Source of the DNA: Chromatiales bacterium
GTDB taxonomy: Bacteria; Pseudomonadota; Gammaproteobacteria; SpSt-1174
DNA: 64,000 nt
Direction: 5' to 3'
Assembly: GCA_014762505.1 (NCBI GenBank)
Contig: JABURS010000037.1
Location: 1-64,000, forward strand
Numbering within the stretch: position 1 is the first letter of the stretch; every line of letters starts with the position of its first letter. Shown piece after piece: positions 7,801-14,695 of the stretch. The position numbers and the translations under genes were made by a program. The notes below the pieces were generated by a model. The model saw only the letters and a program-made list of their open reading frames with translations, did no database searches and had not been told where the DNA came from.

Positions 7801-10647
7801 CTCCCGGACCGCGGCACGCTGGCTGCTGTCGGGCAGCTGGCCGAAGGCGAGGCCGGTGGCCTCCATGTAGGCCCGGGTGTTGCCGTACAGCGTGCTCAGC
7901 TGCCCCAGGCCGTTGCGGTCCCCGGTGGCAAAGGACACGCCACCCTGCGCACGCAGCGCGTGCATGAGGAGCTCGGCCAGGTAGACGTCGTCACCCGCCA
8001 GCTGCGCGTTCGGCCCGAGCCGGATGCCGCCGGCATCCAGGAACGCACGGGTGAGCCGGGTGGGGTCGGATACCAGCAGGTCGTTGTCGTACAGTGGCCG
8101 CAGGATGTGCCGGTAGTCACCGCCGGATTGCGCGAACCAGGCCTGGCCACCGAGCGCGTCCAGGTAGCCCGCGGTGTCGATCACGCCGCCGGCCGGGGCC
8201 GCCGGCGTCCAGCCGCCACCGGTGTTGTTGATCACGGGGGCATCGAGGATGACGTTGCCGCCCTCGATCATCCCGCTGTTGTCGAGCCGCTGGCCGAGCG
8301 TGGCCTGCAGCCGCCGCCCGGCGCTGATCACGCCGTAGTAGGGCGCCACGTTGCCGTTGCTGAGCACCTCACCCGTGATGGAGAGGTTCCGCCCGGCCGT
8401 GATCTGGCCGCCCTGGTTGGCCAGGGTGCCGACCTGCAGGTTGACGTCGCTGCCGCTGATGCGGCCCGTGCCGGTCTGGGTCAGGCGCTCGGCCTGGATG
8501 CCGACCACGCCGGTGACGGCCTCGTCCAGGTTCAGCTCGGCGATCAGCCGGGCGTTGGCGTCCTGGATCTCGCGCGTGAGGTCGGCGGCGCTGCGCTGCC
8601 TGCCGTCCAGGATGGCGCGCGTATGCGCCATCACCAGGTCACTGGGGTCGAGGATCATGCCGCTCTGGCCCAGCTGGTTGTTCGTCAGGTCCAGCGCCGT
8701 GATCAGCCCGCTGTTGTGGATCTGCCCCGTCACCTCGCCGGGCAGCCGGTGGCCGATGTCCACGGCGCCCTCCAGCGAGACGATCAGCCCGCTGTTGTCG
8801 AGCCGCTCGTCCACCAGCAGGCGCAGGGCGCCCTGGTTCTCGATCAGCCCCTGGTTGTCGAGCCGGCTTACCCGCAGGGTGCCGTCGGCGAGATCGGCCA
8901 GCACGTCCTGGTTGATCAGTTCGTACAGGTCGATGTGGCGTTGCCCGCCGATCTGCTGGGTGCCCGTGGCATCGTGGCGATAGCTGCCGTCACCCTGCAG
9001 GTAGAGCTCCCCGCCGGCGACCAGGCTGCCATCCAGGATCAGCTGCGCGCCGGCGGCGGTGACCAGCGTCATGTCGCCGGCGGCACGCAGGCTGCCGGTG
9101 CTGCGGATGTCGCCGGCGGCCGCGGCGATGCGCAGGTCCCCGCCGCTGTCGAAACGGCGCCCGCTGTCGAGGTCGGCCTGGATGGTCAGGTCCCGCCCGG
9201 CCGCCGTCTCGATGTCGGCCTGGGTGTTCAGCGTGCCGGCGGCGAGCGTCAGGTCGCGCTGCGAGACCACGCGGCAGGCCCCGTCGCCCGCCGCGCAGTG
9301 GAGGTTGATGGCCCCGCCCGCGCTGAGCTGTCCCGGACCATCGGTGATCTGCGCCGCCTCGCCGCTGATCTGCCAGGTGACATCGCCGGCGGCAACGGTG
9401 CTGCCGGTGGTGCGGATCTCGGCCCGGGCGTCGGTGGTGCCGATCGTGACGTCGCCACCCTGCGCCTCGGCGCTGCCATAGACGAGGTCGTCCTGCGAGG
9501 CCAGGTCGACGGCGCCGCCCGCCGTCACCGCGCCGGCCGTGAGCCGGCCCGACTGGCTGCTGACGTCGACGTCGCCGCCCGCACGCAGCTGCGCCGCCTG
9601 CACATCCCCGTCGGCTACGAGCACGACGTCGCCCGCCGCCTGGGTGAGGCCGTCGCTCACGAGGTCCGCCCCGGCCGCCGTGGTGCCGATGCGCACATCG
9701 CCGGCCTGGCTGCGCGCATCGCGATACACCAGGTCGCCGGCGGCGGTGATCTCGATGTCGCCGCTGGCGAGCAGGTCGGTGGGCAGGCTGACGCCGGTAC
9801 CCGCGTCCGTGGCCCGGATGAAGATCTGACCGGCATGCATGGCACCGGCGGCGGAGGCATCGATGGCCACGCTCACGTCGCGCCCGCCGGCAGACGGGTC
9901 TGGCTGCCAGGTGGTCGCGGCGCCATCGGCCACGGTCATCTCGCCGGCACCGGCGTACAGCTGCAGCTGGCCGCCGAGGGCCTCGACCAGGCCGTCCACG
10001 CTGGCCTGCCGGGTCAGCAGGGTGGTGATGTCGACATTCGAGGCATCCAGCCCGCCCGCGCCGATGATCAGCTGCGCGGTGTTGTTGCGGTCCACCGTCA
10101 GCCGGATGGTGGCGCCATCCAGGGCATCCAGCTCGGGCACGGCGGTGCTCAGCAGCACCTCCTGCAGGCGCGTGCCGGCATCGCCCGCCGCGGTGGGCGT
10201 GCGGATGAAACCGCAGCCGTCGCAGGTGATGCCGTTGGGGTTGGCGAGGATGTAGCGGGCGTTGTCACCGAACAGCTCGGTGGTGCCGTTCAGGTCGCTG
10301 CGGCGGTTGCTGGTGACTTCGTTGAGGATGATGCGGGCCGTGCCGCCGGCCAGGTTCGGGTTGGCGGCCAGGTCACCCGCCAGCGCAGAGGTGCCGTCCA
10401 CCCGGGAGTTGTTGATGACCGCACCCTCGGTGCCGACACTGAAACGGTCGAAGGTGTTGTGCGAGACGCCGCCGGCAGACGGCCGGGCGATGTTGACGAC
10501 CTCGGCCCCGCCGATGCGGTCGACCGTGGTGGCGGTGGCGCCGTCGGCCACGATGTCGGCATGGACCAGTCCGCTGTGCAGCGTGACGGCACTGCAGAAG
10601 GCGGCGGCGAGGGCGAGGGGCGACTTGCGGAGTGCGGCCAGATCCAT
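1882..10647 (-). CDS. TpsA filamentous haemagglutinin-like exoprotein with C-terminal lipase-like domain
   Basis: A 2,921-residue two-partner secretion exoprotein. Signal peptide 1-30 (cut after VHA); TPS secretion domain about 31-280 with the family motifs NPNL (96-99) and NPNGI (136-140), followed by C142 and C145. Residues about 300-2500 form a beta-helix stalk of short repeats built on A-G-G-D-I. Residues about 2560-2921 look like an alpha/beta hydrolase: a GHSQGG elbow puts the candidate nucleophile at S2760, with an HSNYHCH segment near the end that may hold the catalytic histidine. No VENN pre-toxin motif is visible. Codons change from GC-rich to AT-rich near 5090 (residue about 1852), suggesting replacement of the 3' third. 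Probable role: surface or secreted adhesin/toxin delivered to neighbouring cells, the tip attacking lipid. GGGAAG precedes the chosen start. The toxin role is inferred; the TPS assignment is firm. Confidence 0.9.
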   Translation of the reverse strand: MDLAALRKSPLALAAAFCSAVTLHSGLVHADIVADGATATTVDRIGGAEVVNIARPSAGGVSHNTFDRFSVGTEGAVINNSRVDGTSALAGDLAANPNLAGGTARIILNEVTSNRRSDLNGTTELFGDNARYILANPNGITCDGCGFIRTPTAAGDAGTRLQEVLLSTAVPELDALDGATIRLTVDRNNTAQLIIGAGGLDASNVDITTLLTRQASVDGLVEALGGQLQLYAGAGEMTVADGAATTWQPDPSAGGRDVSVAIDASAAGAMHAGQIFIRATDAGTGVSLPTDLLASGDIEITAAGDLVYRDARSQAGDVRIGTTAAGADLVSDGLTQAAGDVVLVADGDVQAAQLRAGGDVDVSSQSGRLTAGAVTAGGAVDLASQDDLVYGSAEAQGGDVTIGTTDARAEIRTTGSTVAAGDVTWQISGEAAQITDGPGQLSAGGAINLHCAAGDGACRVVSQRDLTLAAGTLNTQADIETAAGRDLTIQADLDSGRRFDSGGDLRIAAAAGDIRSTGSLRAAGDMTLVTAAGAQLILDGSLVAGGELYLQGDGSYRHDATGTQQIGGQRHIDLYELINQDVLADLADGTLRVSRLDNQGLIENQGALRLLVDERLDNSGLIVSLEGAVDIGHRLPGEVTGQIHNSGLITALDLTNNQLGQSGMILDPSDLVMAHTRAILDGRQRSAADLTREIQDANARLIAELNLDEAVTGVVGIQAERLTQTGTGRISGSDVNLQVGTLANQGGQITAGRNLSITGEVLSNGNVAPYYGVISAGRRLQATLGQRLDNSGMIEGGNVILDAPVINNTGGGWTPAAPAGGVIDTAGYLDALGGQAWFAQSGGDYRHILRPLYDNDLLVSDPTRLTRAFLDAGGIRLGPNAQLAGDDVYLAELLMHALRAQGGVSFATGDRNGLGQLSTLYGNTRAYMEATGLAFGQLPDSSQRAAVREPVLVFAPQAQADGRTLYVPRLLLPEAGGGLQHRAERLSAQIVAQENLFLKGETITNRDADLLAGDNLVIEAVDLNISGRQRDWYVDADGQVRYRTAQIAAGNDVVVQLSGRYVQDGAQVLAGNQVLVQAQSIDIADRRRTPPAHLAQERPLRHIAVAAPWSGLMKLQARRAQTAEPKRVTMAGNATYRAGDAGTANVQGGSVLLIAQDDMTLTQADIRAVRASATPSVASMTAGSTSADGSLVLVARGGDITQQAGYLSGESILMQAEGDIRTASVMSVRERQWDMANRRGNRVHYFYGDGEETRTRSTVRAQQVTVDVAEIEAGEGGLVQVAGNNIENRGTELGSAGNIMQQAGGDIVNESLAQRYLREQVTTHRSTWEDHSLVSTSDTQRTLHDVQVQQASLQAAGDIIQDAGGHIRHIGAEVTAGGDILQQAGDGIENATLLARASDRRQRETWQKYTPDDDDSFFGRRQVRDDGPHDVTTYQRRDVIGTLEAGGDIVARVEDGDYRNSGNLTAGGDIVVAARDIRNDRLVSGRGNEAVILDTGRLAAGGDILLSAERDIVDTAGRYRADGDIILQAEGDISQEAIRIDRSSGTISRGWFTFGSKTREIDHTVGRFTAGGAMVIDADGDVKLAGSQVQAEDIRIRGENVRLEALRNLRQTETIQGAREIRRTVRHDVVTLASRGDLAIQAGQDLITYGSRIRAGDGEDSMLSLNAGGDMRLLGVNNEDYYYYYRKKKKSFGRSKTTIIESRDVKLVETELASGGNVFVNLGAQGPQESGRVVLEGTRIAAGQDLMLYAGDSLNVLSGFEYSTYRKERHKSGFGGFSKSGSVHRSEAQRLGHAELTSGGDTILLAAGDINVVAGRIRAENIMADAGYQSGDDRQANINIVGEKEALAVFEHEYKSRIKLKLEDDFLSIAEERHDKHWKTEESYVGSILEARKDIQISATGGVDVMGSEINAGRDLYVSANEVRIAAGRSYSMDREEQTVERVGLEVKFDGNGMNSFAGIETRGLTSEHYKDDVNLGRIQAGNDIRIAAKTDVLHGAGEILAGRDIDIMTGGSIQLISEESTETMRHVESLSRSGISAGLQHNFEDTVDAIRASDDGDDAVSKISGNLKAIDAIDNFLTGPTANGFVGTTTTTTTSMERNTLARGAEVWAGRDVSIKADEDIRLQGSRMMSVADLRLSARDIGIEAATNEFVQDIDTRFERYGLIINAQKNTASAGFGGSFDDQEMDYRATGAQSSMLYAGGSAEIRALSDLMVRGSEVSAEQDIRMIAGRDRYIDAQKSYSRYEERGRSGGGEVGISATAGEGGVAVGIYGSVHLGRNDLERDQQGFNNSQIAAGGRIDVKSGGDTQVMGAVVEGSHIALDIGNDLTVASLQDTGRADGERIDGSLRVVVGMGTSVSGSLGYGKTSGEKAWVEEQTRLIGRDSVNAQVGGHTHLGGAVIAAENGDLSFDTQTLSFSDLYDRDREKSYYANVSLTFSGDNAQQESNNRATNQPVRSGRQEDGSAGLGGTFSGYYNNHDYRQINRATVGAGSVIVRADQGTGRDSISGLNRDLAQAQVITRDREQETTVYVSDSSLSTLRGMFASDDPDTRISENTFGRWKDDFNEYGRNTVRAYHMLDALGEIESGNAFVDGMSRITEGYNKTVDWLDGFGIFSSGLFPGVTNHGGLMGQVPALIVGDQFYYRVRAPLTTDQKTGKLIIDLNKLEVLGEVDRPEDNDYVFTNGIQNSMEEAIRNGAQQTGAEEFIVAYNPEHGLSGDIVETTWDLLPTSSIVSSGNVRQFKSFLQKGIDQNHTINLAGHSQGGLITYRAIDGLDFTNDDGVKKTGTLLLSGAPVKAGRFFKVADEAGFVVKKSDDSENRVIFQLNENTARTSYFGYPLTDSVATMPLLGNNYDRNTSGAFLGSILSLPYLLGDESPHSNYHCHNVTCAAGGQQPAMNIYRHSKYYLPPTFIEPDGSRRNLP

Positions 10648-10768
10648 CTGGAGATACTTCCCTGATTGTGTGTCCTGCGACGGGTTTTATGCGCGCTCGA
10701 ACCGAAAAGGATACCAAAAATCGACGCCGGCGCCATAAGGATGTCTTATGCCTTATAAGCCGGCCGGG
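10648..10768 (-). promoter_or_regulatory. tpsB-tpsA spacer with hairpin
   Basis: The 121 bases between the secretion partner and the exoprotein contain CATAAG-N5-CTTATG (10734-10750), inside a larger imperfect inverted repeat bounded by GCCGGC on each side. On the transcript a T5 run follows the GC-rich arm. It could be an attenuator or a processing site that sets the pore-to-cargo ratio. No experimental support; a chance structure is possible. Confidence 0.35.
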
Positions 10769-12523
10769 CTACCACCACTTCCAGTCCACGCTGGCATAGA
10801 AGATGTGGTCGTCGGCCTCGACGATGTCCGGGTGATGCAGCGGATGGCCGTAGGTGGCAGACCAGGTCAGCACCTGCCGCCAGGGCAGTGACACCGACTG
10901 CTGCACGCCCAGGGCGACACCGGCCAGCCAGGCATCGGGCTCGCCCGAATTGGCCAGGTTGTCGTTGATGGCCACGAGATACCCGCCGTCCAGTCCCAGG
11001 GAGAGGCTCATGCCCCGCGTCAGGACGGAATCGCCCGGCAGGTCCCAGATCAGGTCGTTGCGCAGATACGCGCCCGAATCGCCCGCCAGCGGCGAGTTGC
11101 GAAAGCCCCGCACCGTGCCCGAATCCCCCAGCGTGATCTGCTCCGAGCCGAACAGCGGGTCGCGGCTCAGCTGGCCGGACAACAGGCCGCGATAGCTCCA
11201 GCCCTCGCCGAGCACGCCCAGGGTCTGGATGGTGGAGACATCGAGACTGAGTTTTTCGAACTGGGCGCGCGGCACGTCGTCATCGCGCACCGGCCCGTCC
11301 TGCAGGGCATCGAACAGGTCCAGGCCGCGCGCATAGGCCGCGCCGAAGGACCAGATGCCGCTCGGGACACGCCGCACGTGCTGGGCGTCGATGGTGAAGA
11401 TGGTCAGCCTGCGCGAGCTGGTATCCAGGCGCACGTCCTCGAGAAAGCTGTCGTTCGCCTTGTGCGCCAGGTCCATGCCGAAGCTGGTCTTGCTGTGCCG
11501 GTCGCGGTGGACGACCCGCGAGGCCTTCAGCCGGCTGGTGGTCGAGTCGCCGCTCAGCCTGAAGTCGCCGACGTTGTCGCTGATGGTGGTGAGGTAGCGG
11601 GAATAGCTGTGGTTGAGATTGAGCGTCCAGTAGCCATAGGGGATGGACAGGTTGGCGCTGATGCTCTCGCTGTCCTTCTCCTCGTCATCGCCGCCCACGT
11701 ATTGCGAGGCCGTGATCATCCACTGATCGTTCAGCCACAGCAGGTTGTCGACGTCGGCGACCAGCTTGCCCTGGTCCTGCCCGGTGCTCTCTGACCCGAG
11801 GTTGTCGTAGCCCAGGTGATAGCGGAAACGGTCCTCCGGCTGGTTGCTGATCTGCAGCTGGCCGTAGCCGGGCTTCTCCGGCACCGGGACGATATCCATG
11901 GTCGCCCGGTTCGATGTGAGGCGGTTGATCTGTTCCAGACCCTGCTCGATGTCGCGGATGTAGGCGACCTCGTCGACCATGCCGGGAAAGGCGGTGAGCA
12001 CCTGCAGGCGGTCGTGCAGGCGGCCTTCATTCAGCTTGATGCTGTCGAGCCGGCCCTCGAGGACCTGGAAGATCAGCACGCCCTCCTTCAGGTTCTGCTC
12101 CGGCAGCAGATAGGCCCGCGAGAGTATCCAGCCCTTCTCGATGTAGAACCGGTCGATGTCCACGCGCAGGCGATCGATGTCCTCGACCGTGAGGCAGCGA
12201 TTCAGATAGGGCTCGATCAGGGACTGTTTTTCGAAGGCGTAGAGATTGTCCGCACCGCGCAGCTCGATCCGGGTGATCTCGAAGCACACGGGCGGCACCG
12301 CCCGCTCCGGCGCCGGTTCCGGCGTGGGCGGCTCGAGCACGCGCAGCGAGCGTTCCAGCTCCCGCAGGTTGCGCTCGCGTTCGAGCAGCTTGAGCTGCTG
12401 CTGTTGCTCGCGCAGCAATTGTTCGCTTTGCTGTTCGACCACCGCATCGGGTGGCGCGGCAACGAGTACCGGGGAGAGGCCCACCAGCAGGAGGGGGAAA
12501 AACGCGCGGGTCATCCACTTCAT
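10769..12523 (-). CDS. TpsB outer-membrane transporter of the two-partner secretion system
   Basis: A 584-residue member of the ShlB/FhaC/HecB family that exports its TpsA partner through the outer membrane. Signal peptide about 1-23; a Gln/Glu/Arg-rich helix follows (about 28-65), matching the plug helix of FhaC. POTRA domains run from about 79 to 230 and a 16-strand barrel occupies the rest. The lid-loop motif VRGF is present near residue 470, and the chain ends in aromatic residues (DWKWW), the usual BAM signal. It is transcribed before tpsA, as in many TPS operons. Length is normal for the family and no damage is seen. Partner specificity is inferred from adjacency. Confidence 0.93.
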   Translation of the reverse strand: MKWMTRAFFPLLLVGLSPVLVAAPPDAVVEQQSEQLLREQQQQLKLLERERNLRELERSLRVLEPPTPEPAPERAVPPVCFEITRIELRGADNLYAFEKQSLIEPYLNRCLTVEDIDRLRVDIDRFYIEKGWILSRAYLLPEQNLKEGVLIFQVLEGRLDSIKLNEGRLHDRLQVLTAFPGMVDEVAYIRDIEQGLEQINRLTSNRATMDIVPVPEKPGYGQLQISNQPEDRFRYHLGYDNLGSESTGQDQGKLVADVDNLLWLNDQWMITASQYVGGDDEEKDSESISANLSIPYGYWTLNLNHSYSRYLTTISDNVGDFRLSGDSTTSRLKASRVVHRDRHSKTSFGMDLAHKANDSFLEDVRLDTSSRRLTIFTIDAQHVRRVPSGIWSFGAAYARGLDLFDALQDGPVRDDDVPRAQFEKLSLDVSTIQTLGVLGEGWSYRGLLSGQLSRDPLFGSEQITLGDSGTVRGFRNSPLAGDSGAYLRNDLIWDLPGDSVLTRGMSLSLGLDGGYLVAINDNLANSGEPDAWLAGVALGVQQSVSLPWRQVLTWSATYGHPLHHPDIVEADDHIFYASVDWKWW

Positions 12524-12613
12524 GAGCGATCCATGCTGTCCAGCGGCGGGGGGTTTATTGCTATGATTGGCGATTCGCGGCGAATCTTATAACCACCTCA
12601 GGGACGATGGCAA
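12524..12613. promoter_or_regulatory. Divergent promoter region with a 15-bp palindrome
   Basis: The 90 bases between tpsB and the outer-membrane barrel gene hold GATTCGC-G-GCGAATC, a perfect palindrome at 12572-12586. A TTATAA-like -10 (12587-12592) abuts it on the barrel side and TATGAT (12562-12567) lies on the other. The placement suits an operator controlling both directions. No regulator gene is in view, so the binding protein is unknown. Confidence 0.45.
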
Positions 12614-13210
12614 ATGACGCGCTTTTCCAGGTTACATTCCCTCATCGGCTTGTGCTGCCTGCTGCTGGCCAGCGGTTTCAGTCACGCGGGCAGCCAGTTC
12701 TATCTGGGCCTCGACGCCGCCCGGCACACCCTCGACACCGAGACCACCACGACCTATTCCGCCATCGAGCCGACCAGTTTCGGCGAGGCGCGCGACACCT
12801 ATGGCAACTGGGGAATGCGCGCCGGCTACAAGTTCAAGAGCCGCCTGACCGATCGCCACTTCTGGGCGCCGGAACTGGCCGTGATGACCTTCGATGACGA
12901 CGACTATCTCTATGGCACCCACCTGCGCCTCGGCTATGAACTGGCGCCGCTGGAGGTCTACACCAGCCTGGGCGTCAGCCGGATCGAGAAGTTCACCGAC
13001 AATCGCCTGAGCTATGGGCTCGGCCTTGAATACCGGCTGACCAATCATGCATCATTCAGCGCCGAGTGGACGCGCTACGACCCGATCGAGGAGTCCACCC
13101 GGTCGACCGTCTTCATCGGCCTGACCGAGGTCGACATCCAGACCCGGACGGAGCGCTCGCTCGACACCATTCGAATCGGATTCACCTATTACTTTCAGGG
13201 ATCGATATGA
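12614..13210 (+). CDS. Small outer-membrane beta-barrel protein
   Basis: A 198-residue protein with a signal peptide (1 to about 25, cut near SHA-GS), then alternating hydrophobic/polar strands of an eight-strand barrel of the OmpA/OmpX/porin-like type, ending in an aromatic strand (GFTYYF) that suits BAM recognition. I do not recognise a specific function. It is divergent from tpsB and overlaps the next gene by ATGA (13207-13210), so it is translated together with the PpiC protein. Context suggests a role in surface assembly or an adhesin accessory. Start chosen for the signal peptide. Confidence 0.75.
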   Translation: MTRFSRLHSLIGLCCLLLASGFSHAGSQFYLGLDAARHTLDTETTTTYSAIEPTSFGEARDTYGNWGMRAGYKFKSRLTDRHFWAPELAVMTFDDDDYLYGTHLRLGYELAPLEVYTSLGVSRIEKFTDNRLSYGLGLEYRLTNHASFSAEWTRYDPIEESTRSTVFIGLTEVDIQTRTERSLDTIRIGFTYYFQGSI

Positions 13211-14133
13211 AAACCACACGCCTGCTCGTCATCGGCATCTTCGTCCTCGGTGCCGCCGGCCTCGCCTATCAGTTCTATCCGCGACAGACCATCGACGAGG
13301 CGTCTGCGCCCGTCGATGCGGCCAGCACCGGGACACCGGCCAGCAATACCGACGACCCCGTTCTGGCGCGCGTGAACGGCACCCCCGTGCACAAGTCGGA
13401 GCTCATTCCCTACCTGCAGGACCTGGCGAGCAACGAGCAACTGCTGCAGTGGGGCCAGCTCGAATCCATTCCGCCCGAGATCTTCGAGACCGCCCTTCTC
13501 AATCTGACGCAGGACCGGCTGGTGCGACAGCTCGCCGACGAGGCGCAGATCACCCGGCGCCCCGAGGTGCAGGCCCTCATGGACAAATCCAGCAACCGGA
13601 TCGCCAAGCTCGCCTATCTCGACCAGCTGACGCCCGGCCTCGTAGACGAGGCCAGCATCCGGCAGCGCTACGACGAACTGGTCGCCTCCCTGCAGGGCAA
13701 GAAGGAATACCGCGCACGCCACATCCTGCTGAAGGACGAACAGGAGGCCGGCACCATCCTGCAGGCCCTGGAAAACCGCCCCTTCGGCGAACTGGCGAAG
13801 CTCTTCTCCCTGGATGAGAACACCGGCCTGCGTGGCGGCGACCTGGGCTATTTCCTCCTCGGCACGCTGGACGAGGAGTTCGAGTCACAGCTGACCCGTC
13901 TCGAGGTGGGCACCGTCTCGCGGCCATTCCAGACGCGCTTCGGCTGGCATGTCGCCATCCTGGATGACGTGCGCGATGCAAGACCGATGCCCTTCGAGCA
14001 GGCCGCCCCCATCATCCGCCAGCAGCTCGAACGCCAGGCGACACAGGCGTGGCTGGATCAGCTGGTGGCAAAGGCCGACATCGAGCCGGCCACTGCGGAC
14101 GACCTCCAGGGCCGCGCCCCCGACGCGCAATAG
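13207..14133 (+). CDS. PpiC-type periplasmic peptidyl-prolyl isomerase
   Basis: About 308 residues. An N-terminal hydrophobic segment (5-22) anchors or exports it; a SurA-like helical region (about 50-160) carrying the V-N-G-x-P-V-H-K-S-E signature follows, then a parvulin rotamase domain (about 168-265; RARHILL, GGDLGYF and FGWHVA motifs), and a C-terminal helix. It catalyses cis-trans proline isomerisation and acts as a chaperone for exported proteins. The start overlaps the stop of the barrel gene (ATGA); a longer upstream reading frame would run into that gene and is rejected. Bordetella uses a parvulin chaperone, Par27, for its filamentous haemagglutinin, so service to the adjacent TPS system is attractive but unproven. 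Confidence 0.88.
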   Translation: MKTTRLLVIGIFVLGAAGLAYQFYPRQTIDEASAPVDAASTGTPASNTDDPVLARVNGTPVHKSELIPYLQDLASNEQLLQWGQLESIPPEIFETALLNLTQDRLVRQLADEAQITRRPEVQALMDKSSNRIAKLAYLDQLTPGLVDEASIRQRYDELVASLQGKKEYRARHILLKDEQEAGTILQALENRPFGELAKLFSLDENTGLRGGDLGYFLLGTLDEEFESQLTRLEVGTVSRPFQTRFGWHVAILDDVRDARPMPFEQAAPIIRQQLERQATQAWLDQLVAKADIEPATADDLQGRAPDAQ

Positions 14134-14171
14134 CCGTTCACCGGGATGCGCCCTGCCTGACGCCAGGCACA

Positions 14172-14205
14172 AAAAAAGCCGACCGGTCTCCCGGTCGGCT
14201 TTTTT
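14172..14205. terminator. Bidirectional rho-independent terminator
   Basis: A perfect 9-bp stem (GCCGACCGG/CCGGTCGGC, loop TCTC, 14178-14199) with an A run on its left and T6 on its right. It can stop both the plus-strand isomerase transcript and the minus-strand tusA transcript. Confidence 0.9.
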
Positions 14206-14241
14206 CTGAACCGGAGGTCTCCGGTTCGAAGCAGGCGGTGC

Positions 14242-14472
14242 TCAGCCCTTCTTGATGAAGAAGGTGAATTCGCCGCCGGCTTCGCTGTGTTCGACCAGCT
14301 CGTTACCGGTCTGCTTGCAGAAGGCTTCGAAGTCCTTCACGGCACCCGGGTCGGTGGCGACAACCTTCAGCACGTCACCGGAGTTCAGTTCGGCGATGGC
14401 CTTCTTGGTGCGCAGGATCGGCAGCGGGCAGTTCAGGCCGCGAGCGTCGAGTTCGGAAGCGAAGTCAGTCAT
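14242..14472 (-). CDS. tusA: TusA-family sulfurtransferase (sulfur carrier)
   Basis: 76 residues with the family signature CPLPIL, the persulfide-carrying cysteine being C15, and the R-T-K-K-A segment of the same helix. TusA passes sulfane sulfur to acceptors: to the tRNA 2-thiouridine pathway in Escherichia coli, and in sulfur oxidisers to DsrE/Dsr or Hdr-type systems in the cytoplasm. It stands alone here, between a terminator and the divergent dapF, not in an rhd-tusA-dsrE cluster, so either role is open. A strong GGGAGG site lies just before the ATG. Presence of soxYZ in the same window makes a dissimilatory role conceivable. Confidence 0.9.
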   Translation of the reverse strand: MTDFASELDARGLNCPLPILRTKKAIAELNSGDVLKVVATDPGAVKDFEAFCKQTGNELVEHSEAGGEFTFFIKKG

Positions 14473-14614
14473 GGGACCTCCCGTTCGTTATGTAGTCAGC
14501 AGTGATTGACAGGGTCTTTTAATCAAGCTTTTCTCGGTAAAACCGCCCTGCAAGTGCATGCGCGGGCCCGAAGAGGCTGCACCTTACCATAGACCCGGCG
14601 TATTTCACAATTCT

Positions 14615-14651
14615 TTGATATACCCGTCCTAAATAGGGCTATAACTATAAA
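14615..14651 (+). promoter_or_regulatory. Possible dapF promoter
   Basis: TTGATA at 14615-14620 and TATAAC at 14640-14645 (spacer 19) or the overlapping TATAAA at 14646-14651, in an AT-rich patch directly before dapF. The spacer is longer than ideal. The remaining bases of the 14473-14695 gap show nothing else I can support. Confidence 0.3.
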
Positions 14652-14695
14652 AACAGATGGAAAAACGGGCGGTTAGCGGTATCCTGCGCATTCCT

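Noticed and set aside
1882-10647. Calling the exoprotein a classical CdiA with VENN-delimited toxin
   Set aside because: No VENN motif is found, and there is no small cytoplasmic immunity gene; only the general TPS exoprotein assignment is supported.
5092-10665. A 1,857-codon open frame on the plus strand opposite tpsA
   Set aside because: It mirrors the GC-rich repeat coding of tpsA, lacks any recognisable domain or signal, and vanishes exactly where the tpsA composition becomes AT-rich.
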